Positions 25,191 through 35,000 of a stretch of 64,000 nucleotides of DNA are shown here, one piece after another (the first letter of the stretch is position 1; every line of letters begins with the position of its first letter). The DNA is from Diadema setosum. Its lineage: Eukaryota > Echinodermata > Echinoidea > Diadematoida > Diadematidae. The translations under genes and the position numbers were made by a program. The notes below the pieces were generated by a model, which saw nothing but the letters and a program-made list of their open reading frames with translations, had not been told where the DNA came from and did not search any database. The stretch is taken from NCBI RefSeq assembly GCF_964275005.1, contig NC_092698.1, forward strand, positions 33,433,162-33,497,161, in the 5' to 3' direction.

Positions 25191-26815
25191 ATGTTGTCTA
25201 CCGTGTCTTACTCTTCAAACAAGCTCCGCTAGAGTAACCAATCCTGCAGGATCAACTAAGCAGGACAAGAGAAATTCATCCGTTCATGATCAAGATGACG
25301 TTACTGAATTATACCAATCAGCAAGCAACTTGAAAACTGACAGTTTTCATTCGAATCGAACAAAAGAAAATTGATGAATATATTATAGTCTCGCCTACTT
25401 TCACGCTGCCATTGGTTTATACATTTATCAATTACAAAATAAAAGAAATCATTAATTTAAGTAAGTGTATAGTATAATGTATCAACTCTCTTATACAAAG
25501 ACATTAAAGCTAAATTGGTATAACTCTCGAGTCATTTACAATTATGTTATGTTTCTTTATCAACTTCCAAAATTTAATTTCAGCGTGGTATTCACAAGGC
25601 CATCACAAGGTGTCGTACTTCCCATGCCATAGCAGGAAGAAGACTTAAAGTTTTATATTTGGTTGATCTCGATTTGGCTTTCTTGGAAGTGGCTAGTAGG
25701 AGATCACATAAGCGCTCCTAATGGGTGTAACTGCAAAGGAAACTGTGACTGAAAGTTTATTTGGGTAATGAATGAGAAAGAAATAAAAGAGAAAAATCGG
25801 TCTCCATTTGTGTCTTTATACACGTGTCATTTGTGAAATCACAAATAAAAATGGAAATTATCCGTGTTCCCCACGTCAGTGTCTTTCGGTTTGTCCGTAT
25901 TTTTGTAAAAATTGTCCCTGACCTAGGGTTGCTAAACCTCGATACAAATCTTTCTTTTTCAAGTCTCAGTCGGCAAGATAACGGGCTTCATGACAGCTGA
26001 CGTATTTTCTCATAACCAAGCCGTGATTTTTTTCCCTGATTTGTTTACTTAAATTAATTTTCTTTAAGAGGGTGTATAACATCATGCACTGAACGGTTTA
26101 TTCAAACAACATAAGATTATTCAATGTGCACAGAAAGAGCATCTTTTACGAAGGTGACTTGATTTGCAATGATTAGCACTCTCCGAAAACAATCAGAGTT
26201 TTATACACGTTACAAGTTTGTGAAAAACTTAAGATTTCCTTTAATGATTGCTAACAGTATAATGATGTTACTTTAATAAACGACACACTTTACCACAATT
26301 TCAAATAAACGCAGTAAAGTCCTGTCAAAATCCAAATACGCGATTTATATATAGACAAACATTAAATAACTATAGGAAACTATAAGTCAATGAATGTCTG
26401 AAAACATCTTTTGGTGTCCAGAATTAGCTAAACACTTTTTTTTTTCTTGTTTACGTGCTGTTCGTCATTCATTTTTAACAAGAAACACTACTAATTTCAT
26501 ATTTTCTCAAAAGATTGTACGTTTTCTGCAAACTTACAGAAAAATAGTAATGTATATTATTTCATTATGATTTCATGGTAAAGGCGCCGGAGGCTCATCC
26601 GCTATGCCTGAAAATATCCCTTCGTCTTTGTCATTTTCTCAACGTGTAGCTGTTTTTTAAAATGTATTTTACATGCTATCCAACGCAATTTATATGGCAA
26701 GAACGTAAGAGAATCAGTATCATACTTTTTTTTGTTTTTGTTTATGATCAATATTATCGTACATTCCGCAATCAATAATTGCTCTGATCCACCAATTCTA
26801 TGTCCTGTAAAGTAA
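25191..26815. other. No confirmed gene
   Basis: Spacer. The 3' half of the frame at 25147-25374 ('SSVHDQDDVTELYQSASNLK') is hydrophilic but unsupported. An AG-flanked stretch at 25585-25650 is also open but unrecognised. Confidence 0.4.
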
Positions 26816-27199
26816 AAGGGTGTGTACAGTTGTGGTCGAGGTAAGGATTTAGCTTTTAACGTTTTGCGAGATATTCAGAAACCACACTGAGATGTCAAAG
26901 AGCATGCAGTTCTCAGGGGTATCAAAAGTTTATTCGATGAAAATCGGTTTTGAAATGGCTGAGATATCCAAAAACAAGGTGAAACAAAGAGATCGTAATA
27001 AAGTTGTGGCATGTCGCTTTTTATTATTAGCACTTTTTTTGGATATCTCAGCCATTTGAAAACCAATTTTCATCAAATAAACGTTGAATCCTTCTTAAAA
27101 TTACATGCTCTTTCATATTTCATACGAGGCTTTTCATTATCTCACTTAGGAATGTTCAAAACATGAATCCCCACCTCAACCAGTACTGTACAGTCCCTT
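26816..27199. mobile_element. Palindromic MITE, about 380 bp
   Basis: The two halves are diverged reverse complements: the left holds 'GATGAAAATCGGTTTTGAAA' and 'TGGCTGAGATATCCAAAA', the right holds 'TTTGGATATCTCAGCCA' and 'AAAACCAATTTTCATCAAAT'. Outer ends are 'AGGGTGTGTACAG' and 'CTGTACAGTCCCT'. It contains a shadow frame but no gene. Confidence 0.8.
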
Positions 27200-28127
27200 T
27201 AAACTCGACTCCATGGTTAACTTCAGTAGAACGTGAAATAAAAGGATGCAGAAGAAAGTAAAAAGTTTCATTACATGAAATAACGAATATAGGAAATTCT
27301 AGTATTTTATTCTTGTTTCTCAACTCCAATATCTTAAGATGCAGTATTTAAACATGATTATGTCAAAAAGATGATTATAGTAAACATTTGAGGAAGATCG
27401 GAAAATAGTACGTTCAAATGTGAATTTTTACAATTCCAGTTGTTTTCGCGTTTAATTTCCTCCAGGTATAGGAACTAAGATTTATAATACACATCTCGGT
27501 TGTTGAATGATATCAGGAAAATGTGAATTTCATAAAAAGATTACTCTTTTTTCGAAAAAAAAAAATGCTCACCTCGCCTTGACCCGTTACAGACAGTATT
27601 CCTATTCATATTTTCTTCTTATTTCTACCTCTGTGACGTCATAAATTTTCGCAGGATTCCTATCTAGAGAGGGCGGCATATGTATAATCTCTTAATGAAT
27701 TATACTGTGCTTTGAAAAAAAAAAAAAAAATCTGATCTTTGTGTATTCGCTTAATCCACAAAATGTTTGTGGAAACACATTTCTAAAGCTCACAACTGAA
27801 GTCGAAATGTAAGATTCCCTATGATACACAAGACGATAAGCATTAGAACAATAAACATATATAAAACAGAAAAGAAAACAATGAACAGATACATTGTCTC
27901 TTGAGAATGTCACGCTAGCTGTAAAAAAAATATGTGTACATGCGTCGCAGGTATAATCGTCATGTATCGTCGTAAAATGCTGTCTTGAAATACATACAGT
28001 ATATTATAGTCATCACAGATCAACTCGTCACTATTCGACGTATGAAGAGTTCTTATTTTTCTAGTAAAATCTTCAATGCGTGTTCGTGGGAAGGCAAACA
28101 TGCAATCAATTAAAAATAACCAGAAAC
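27200..28127. other. No gene seen
   Basis: AT-rich spacer upstream of the tRNA on the + strand. Nothing recognised apart from A and T runs. Confidence 0.5.
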
Positions 28128-28132
28128 AAAAA
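28128..28132 (-). terminator. Pol III terminator of tRNA-Arg
   Basis: A run of five T on the - strand, 17 nt after the tRNA 3' end, where RNA polymerase III is expected to stop. Confidence 0.75.
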
Positions 28133-28148
28133 TTGTCCTACCACATTT

Positions 28149-28221
28149 CGACCCTGATGGGACTCGAACCCACAATCTTCAGCTCCGGAGGCTGACACCT
28201 TATCCATTAGGCCACAGGGTC
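28149..28221 (-). tRNA. tRNA-Arg (CCG)
   Basis: Read on the - strand this is a standard 73-nt cloverleaf. The acceptor arm GACCCTG pairs with CAGGGTC, with discriminator G. The D arm is 'GCCTAATGGATAAGGT'. The anticodon stem is TCAGC/GCTGA with loop CTCCGGA, giving anticodon CCG (arginine, codon CGG). The T arm is GTGGG-TTCGAGT-CCCAT. Internal A and B promoter boxes are intact, and a T5 run (28128-28132) lies 17 nt downstream, as expected for RNA polymerase III termination. There is no intron. The sequence is close to the vertebrate tRNA-Arg-CCG as I remember it. A tRNA-derived SINE copy is possible in principle, but the perfect stems and terminator favour a working gene. Confidence 0.93.
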
Positions 28222-28439
28222 TGGCGCCTTGCGCGTGGGTATAAATTATTATATATAACAGTACACAATATGCACGCAATATTCTTGTTGAATGAGGTGA
28301 AAATGTTTCTGTCGACCAACACAATGAGTTAATAGTTATTTTTTCTATTTAATTCCTAGTTTTCTCCAAATTTTTGCAAACACACGGCAAGGGAAGATAA
28401 ACCACGAACGCACAGAATGTACGGCATTTTATGGTAACA

Positions 28440-28665
28440 AAGATTCACGAGATGGCGCTGTATACAAAATTTGTACTGGGAACTTCAATAGATATCGAAT
28501 GTGATTGTGTGCATTGCATGCTTCTCGCTCTCGGTCGCCGACGACGCGTCGACGCGATCGCGATCGCGACAGGAAGACCGTATATAACATCAAAAACAGA
28601 AGAACAAGAAAAAATCCGCGAAAGTCAAAATTTTTTTCCAACCGCTGGAAGTAAGTGTGCTTGAG
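28440..28665 (+). promoter_or_regulatory. CpG-dense promoter-like region with possible 5' exon
   Basis: Contains 'GACGCGTCGACGCGATCGCG' at 28543-28562 and then a TATA-like 'CGTATATAAC' about 20 bases later. A good donor, 'GCTGGAA|GTAAGTGTG', follows at 28649-28650. This could be the promoter and a non-coding first exon of a + strand gene. HUS1 begins 3.3 kb downstream, but that link is only a guess. Confidence 0.3.
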
Positions 28666-28996
28666 ACCGGATTTAGTAGTTACTTATACAACATCAAACT
28701 TTTTTTCATTGCCTCAGGTAAGAATTGTCACCTGGTTATATGACCAATAAGTTGTTCGTTTCAGTAATAGATAAGAAAAAGAAACCCGGACCATTGGCAC
28801 AATTATGTGTGCAGTGCCCTAGTCCCAGTCATTTAAATTGGTGTATTGCATCGAGTTTGCATTCAATCATGTAAACTGCAATGATTTTATTCAATAACTT
28901 AGTAGTAACATTGGAAAGTATTTCTGTGTCTTATCACGTGGTTTAGAAGAAAACATGACCTAACTCGTTACACAAAACGGGAAAGAGACATGGAGA

Positions 28997-29066
28997 GCGT
29001 GAATTCGGTTTTCAATGTTTCGTTTGTCGCGTGGTTTGAAAGCGGCAAGTCAAGAAACGGAACGAA
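28997..29066 (+). repeat. Direct repeat flanking the foldback, left copy
   Basis: About 70 bp, 'GCGTGAATTCGGTTTTCAAT' through 'AAAGCGGCAAGTCAAGAAA', repeated nearly exactly at 30077-30142 beyond the foldback element. Confidence 0.85.
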
Positions 29067-29280
29067 AAAGAAAATGGAATGATTTTGATTACCTGGTAAT
29101 ATGTTATGTGGTTTAGAAGAAATATGGAAGGAACAGTGCTCGGTTATTCGTCACTGATAATGGGCGATGAAGAAGGATAACGGCGGGACTGAAACATGTT
29201 TGTTTCCAAGTCTTCCCGCTTCAACTACCGCGGTAGTACATACATGTATAGATCTAGAGATCGAGACGGGACTGTCACTT

Positions 29281-30027
29281 CAGTTCGGGAAACCCACTCA
29301 CAAGGGGGGCCCCTCCTTATAAGTAACCCGTCCCCCTTATAAGTAACCCCGTCCCCCTTATAAGTAACCCCCGGGGCACCCCTTATAAGGAGTCTCCACG
29401 CTTTTTTGCAATGCAACGCGAAAATGAAAGGACTGCGGCAATTCGCTTGATTATGTCCATAAAGCTTCACAAGTTTCCTAGTTACTCACGAAATTTGAGC
29501 AAAATCGGTTTGAGGCATCATATCTAAAATCATGGATTTAAATGCGATGTCAAACGACCCATGCGAATGCTGAAATGCGAGCGATTACTGGCGTGAGTGT
29601 CGCCAGGCGCGGCGGGGCGGCAATGTTTGAGTGCAGACGTGGCGAATGACCTCCGTACTCAGTCGCCACGTCTGCACTCAGGCATTGCCGCGCCGCCGCG
29701 CCAGGCGACACTCACGCCAGTAATCGCTCGCATTTCAGCATTCGCATGGGTCGTTTGACATCGCATTTAAATCCATGATTTTAGATATGATGCCTCAAAC
29801 CGATTTTGCTCAAATTTCGTGAGTAACTAGGAAACTTGTGAAGCTTTATGGACATAATCAAGCGAATTGCCGCAGTCCTTTCATTTTCGCGTTGCATCGC
29901 AAAAAAGCGTGGAGACTCCTTATAAGGGGTGCCCCGGGGGTTACTTATAAGGGGGACGGGGGTACTTATAAGGGGGACGGGTTACTTATAAGGAGGGGCC
30001 CCCCTTGTGAGTGGGTTTCCCGAACTG
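29281..30027. mobile_element. Foldback DNA element, 747-bp palindrome
   Basis: Two arms of about 365 bp are almost perfect reverse complements around a loop of about 16 bases near 29650. The ends are CAGTTCGGGAAACCCACTCA and its mirror. A 4-bp target duplication ACTT lies at 29277-29280 and 30028-30031. Each arm carries 'CCTTATAAG' words in a roughly 21-bp tandem. No transposase. The family is not identified. Open frames crossing it are shadows. Confidence 0.9.
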
Positions 30028-30076
30028 ACTTGTGAATGTATTACTGCGTTCAGCACAGACTCTGTAAAACGGGGAT

Positions 30077-30142
30077 AGCGTGAATTCGCTTTTCAATGTT
30101 TCGTTTGTCGCGTGTTTGAAAGCGGCAGGTCAAGAAATGGAG
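30077..30142 (+). repeat. Direct repeat flanking the foldback, right copy
   Basis: Matches 28997-29066 with a few substitutions and one lost G ('CGCGTGTTTGAAAGCGGCA' here). Confidence 0.85.
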
Positions 30143-30230
30143 CCTCGTTGTATCCGATCAAATTGCTTATGTAACTTTTTCTTTATTATGATGCACCGAA
30201 AATGTCTTCTATATACAATGTAGATATCTA

Positions 30231-30374
30231 ACCGGAATCTCGTTATAACTGAACTCGTTATAACTGATTCGTTCTGCCATAGGTTTACACGCAAAGGAAA
30301 ACGGGACCGACGCGATCACCTCGTTAAAAGCGGTTCCTCGTTATAACCGAACTCGTTATGACGGGGTTTCACTG
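30231..30374. mobile_element. Short MITE with pogo-like 'CTCGTTATAAC' ends
   Basis: 144 bp flanked by TA on both sides. The left is 'ATCTCGTTATAACTGAACTC'; the right end in reverse is 'CAGTGAAACCCCGTCATAAC'. Inner 'CTCGTTATAAC' words occur in both halves. It is short, with no coding potential. Confidence 0.75.
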
Positions 30375-30630
30375 TAGACGTCTAGTATACTTTTACCTGA
30401 GACTCTCGCCCAAGTTCATCATTGATCATTCTTGGCATGAGTGAGAATGGGCATCGATTTCTGTTTATAATTTCTGTTCTGTTTATAATTCTATATGTAG
30501 GCCCTACAGACTGTACATCATGCAAGGTACTAGTAGAAGTAGGAGGCTCTAGTACTAGTAGGCCTATACCACTATCTTCCTCTATTCTCCTCTTTGCAGT
30601 GACCTGTGGACCCGTGCCCGTGGAGTATAT

Positions 30631-31162
30631 CAGTCCGGGAAATCGCGCTCATGTCACGGGCTCCATCTCACAAGTCACACTCCCCCTCATGAGCACCTCT
30701 TGGGTACTCAAAAGGCTCCCTCTCCGCAGTGGTCATGAGGCCTCCTCTTCACTTCTCATCCATCTCACATCGATATATAAATGGTCGCAAGTTCGCACTG
30801 TGATTTTTTGTTCCACACACATGTTCACTTTCCATGATGAGAAGACAAAAATCAAGTTGTAATGCTGCCTGTGTCATCAACCTGGTCAACAAAAAATATC
30901 AAGTTTTAATCGAAACAAATAGAAGTTTTTCTTCTTCTCATCACGGAGAGTGGACATGACTTATTGTGTGTGTCAAAAAAAAAATCACAGTGCGAACTTG
31001 TGACCATTTATACAGTATCCAATCGATGTGAGATGGACGAGAAGTGAAGAGGAGTCCTCATGAGCTCTGGAAAAGAAGCCTCTTGAGTACCCCAGAGGTA
31101 CTCATTAGGGAGAGAGTGCCTTGTGAGATGGAGTCCCCCTCTTGAGCAGATTTCCCAGACTG
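30631..31162. mobile_element. Second foldback element, 532 bp
   Basis: Arms of about 200 bp mirror each other: the left reads CAGTCCGGGAAATC ... CTCCATCTCACAAG ... CTTCACTTCTCATCCATCTC, the right is its diverged reverse complement, ending GATTTCCCAGACTG. Flanks ATAT and ATAG may be a decayed 4-bp duplication. It shares the CAGTYCGGGAAA terminus with the element at 29281. The 146-codon frame that crosses it is a shadow. Confidence 0.85.
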
Positions 31163-31353
31163 ATAGGCATATTAAATTTGTTTATGTTATGTGTGGACAT
31201 CTATTGGGGTTTGTGTCTGTTTGCATATCAAAAGGGCTGAGGTGGGGGAGTGAAAAGAATGAGAATTTAGAAGAAAATAAGTCCTTATAAGAGTGTGCTG
31301 TTAACTTTGATTGTGCGTGTTGCTGTGATGTTCAAAGAACACATGTCATCAAG

Positions 31354-31452
31354 TTAGCCCATTGAGGATGAGCTGATTTTGGTGTAAACATGCATTTCCC
31401 ATAGACACCTGTGTGAATATACTTGGGACTAGAGGTCTAGTCGTAAATGGGT
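31354..31452. mobile_element. Mini-MITE of the AACCCATTGAGGAC family, copy B
   Basis: 99 bp, opening 'TTAGCCCATTGAGGATGAGC' and ending 'CGTAAATGGGTT'. It contains 'GCATTTCCCATAGACACCTG', shared with copy C. Confidence 0.75.
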
Positions 31453-31517
31453 TGGAAGAACAAAAGGCAATTTGATGTGATATGTCTTGTCTTCTAACCT
31501 CTGAAAGAGGATTGTAT

Positions 31518-31540
31518 CACACACACACACACACACACAA
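31518..31540. repeat. (CA)n microsatellite
   Basis: About 22 bases of CA. Confidence 0.85.
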
Positions 31541-31960
31541 AATCATGTTTTGTTTCACAAATACATTTGGCTGAAAATAGAGCCAAAGAAAGTTGTAACT
31601 TGTCACTCACTGCTTGATTGACAGTGTTACATGTCTCTTGGTATCTTACACATGTACCTGTTGCATTGCCACTAATGGCATTGGTAATCCTATAGGCCTA
31701 CAACCTTTCTGGGTGCTATGGTCCATAGCTTAAGAGTTTGTACCCCAATTAAATGGAAGAAAAAAAAAATCTTCTTTCAACCCACATTGATGAATTGGGG
31801 GTCACTGTGTAGGAAAGAAGTTGGAGATTTTACTTTTGTTTACATGTTTCTCAGCTTTTTTTTCTGTAAATTTCTTTTCAGTTTACTATGCTTCATGACC
31901 TGAATGCACGCCCGATGCTGCAATACTTCTGACTTCTTCTGTGTCCTATAATTCGTCATC

Positions 31961-32012
31961 ATGCGCTTCAGGGCTAGACTGACGGATATCAGCAGCATTG
32001 AGCAGTTCACAA
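31961..32012 (+). CDS. HUS1: HUS1 exon 1 (start codon)
   Basis: This exon encodes residues 1-17, '[17 protein letters not shown]', matching the human start 'MKFRAKIVDGACLNHFT'. It ends in phase 1; the extra A joins GA of exon 2 to make Arg18. The donor is A|GTATGT. The in-frame TAA at 31949-31951 fixes this ATG as the start unless an upstream coding exon exists, which the human protein start argues against. Confidence 0.93.
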
Positions 32013-35000
32013 GTATGTGTATGTAACAGTAGATGAAATTAACATCGAAACGTTTTAGAAAAAAAAAGGAATCATTTTGTTTTGAACATTTTATGTGATA
32101 AAAATGGAAACAAAAATAACAGTATTTCATACTGCTTACCTCCTCATCCAGGTGTCACATGTGAGTATGTGATTTGCAGGGCTGCCAACTCTCACGCATT
32201 GAGCGTGAGACTCGTGCATTTTGGTCCTTTCTCACTCTAAAACTTTATTTCGTTTGCATGCATTTCTATTGATCTCACTCATTTTGACTCCTAAATTATA
32301 GCATTGGCCTATGGGAGTCTCACTCTCAACTAGTTTCCAGTGTTGGCAGCCCTGGATTTGGGGGAGTCGTGATCGCGATGGGCTCTGTAGGTTATCACAT
32401 GACTTCAAAACAAAACTACAAGAATCAGTTAATGCCTCCCACAGTTATCTGACATCACTCGAGTAATTTCTTTTCCTGTTTCAGGTCTGTAGTCTTCAGA
32501 GATCTACATGCGCATACTTGTAACAAGTGTGCAAATTAAGGCAAATCCATAAATGTCTACATGAATCTCTTTATCCCTTGTTTGCCTAGATATCCTTGGT
32601 TTTCCTATGGAACTACAAGGAAATTGACTGCTATAATTTGTGGACACTCGCACAAATCCCTAAGCTGCTGTAATTCCATGCATATTAGAATCAGTTTCCT
32701 CAACAGTCTGCACTCTGGCCCTCTCAGCATATTCAGTATTTTTATTTATTTATTTTTTTTTTCATTTTTTATTCATTTATTTATTTATTTATTTATTTTT
32801 TGTATTTCATGCTCCCTTGGTCAGTTTGTACTAATTTGATGTTACACTTCTGTGCTGAATTTCCATTCCCTTACGAGAGCTTTTCTCCATGCTGCTTTAT
32901 CATGTTACTCTGGAAAAATGTCACAACAACAGATGTTCAAATGTTGGATAATCATGATGTGGTCAATACTGTCCCCATGATTAGTATTCATGAAAGGCAG
33001 TACGAGTGGACTTCTCATGTTGTTCTGATGAAAATGATCCCTTCCTTGTAATTACAAGAATATGGCTCTCTGTGGCAATGTGGCACACTGTGACTGAAGT
33101 GAAACTATTTCATTTTTAAATTAGTACTCATCTGATTTTCTGCAAACCACTGAGAGAACCAAATTTGCATTTGTCATCAAATGCAATAGAATGTACCCAG
33201 CTCAGTTGTTAGGGAACAGTTCAAAGCAATACAATTGATTTAGTTTTCATGTTGAATCGTCACCGTTGTGTTTGTTGTTGCTTATGATGTTTTTTATGTT
33301 GCCTAATTTGATACCTTCAAGCAACACATAATTTGATGCTGTACTCTTCTTCTGCTAATATTGTAAATTAAAATGATTTCCCTGCAGGAGTCTTTGGTAC
33401 GATAGCAAAGCTCACCCAGCTATGTGTGTTGAGGATATCAAAAGAGAGAATGTTCTTCATCCTGAATGACAAAGTGGCCAAAGGCAATCTCTGGTGTGAG
33501 TTGCAGTCGGTGAGTCGTGTCTGCTGAATTCAGTGGCTTCTTGATAAAAATCTCATCAATGTGCATGATTTAGGAGATGATGTGGTAGGCAGTTCTTTAA
33601 ACGACACAATATCACAATGGGTTGTTAACATGAATTAATGCATTGTGACACAATACTTTTGCTAAACATTCACAATATTATGAGTGAAGGATCATATTAC
33701 AACAGAATCCGAGAAACTGATAACCAGCAATTGAAATGTTTGCTCAAAAATAATTTTGTCCTCTTTTACTTTTAGAAAGTTTGTGAGATGGTCGTCAATT
33801 TCTCTGTCAGTGATTCTGAGTGATGGGACATTTGAATTATGGACTGGTTACTATTCAAACTTTGAGCATTTCAGGTGTTTTCAGTCCTCATTTACACGTA
33901 TGCCATCACTGTTGATTACATAATTGTATGATTTATCTGACATATGTATACTGGATGCTATGAACAAGACTAATAAGAATATTAATTTTTCATAAAATTG
34001 TCATGCATTGTTGCCATATGAGGTACTAAAATGGTTAATCGTTACTGAACTGTAAAAGTTTTAGGCAAGTGCTGTAATGCATACTTCCGAATGTCAGGTG
34101 AAAACTCTATACAACTGTTCAGTCATCTGTATATTTTCCCGACTGTAAATCTGCAAGACATGACACAATCATATTGTAGAGTAATGGGTGCTGTCATTAA
34201 TTTTTTGTGGGGTCTGCACAAGCAAAATGGCGATGTAATTGGTTTCCTTTGCAGTGCAGAGCTGGTGCTTCTCATTGGGCCAGGATATTAGCAGTTCATT
34301 TTCTGCCTCACCAATTCGGGTATACATAATGTGTGAACGTGGTGGGCAAAGAATGCACAGGATCAGTGAAATTAAACATCGCACCACTTAATTTTACATG
34401 TCCACTATCTGCAGATGAATCTCTGCAGCGAGTACCAGATGGAGGGTGTTGCAGAAGACGCCGATGAGATCTACCTGGAGATCACCCCCGATGACCTTGT
34501 GCGTGCCCTGAAGACAGCCCAGAGCGCCAAATCGGTCAAGATCAAACTCACCAAGAAATTCACCCCTTGCCTCTCTCTTGAAGTAGAACTGGTAAGAGTT
34601 CAGACTTTGAAAATGTAACTGGCAGATATCACTGATTACAAACAAACAGATATTTGAAGGAGAGGGGGCATAAATCTATTCCTGTGGGGTTACATCCCTA
34701 AATCCCCAACACTAGGTGTTATAGCAGCTTAGTAGATAAGACAGTGGACAGTCAGTCAAGACACTACTTTATCCTCATTGCATTGAAAATGGGACTAGAA
34801 GGGATCACTGATTATACACAAATTGATACTGCACTAAAGGGATGACAGGCAACCAAGAGCATCTCAAAGACTAATGTGTGAATTTCATTGTTGACAAATA
34901 TCTGTTTCCCATGTTCAGCCATCGAGGACAGGTCACAGCCGGGTCATCACCCACGACGTCCCAGTGACGGTCATCCCCAGGAGACTGTGGTCAGAATACA

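Noticed and set aside
28106-28324. Frame containing 'GLMDKVSASGAEDCGFESHQ'
   Set aside because: This is the translation of the tRNA-Arg gene itself, a known source of false protein calls.
29225-30035. Two near-identical 65-81 codon frames on opposite strands
   Set aside because: They are the two arms of the foldback palindrome, not a gene pair.
30422-30862. 146-codon + strand frame with a hydrophobic start
   Set aside because: More than half of it runs through the left arm of the foldback at 30631-31162, and the mirrored arm has no matching frame.
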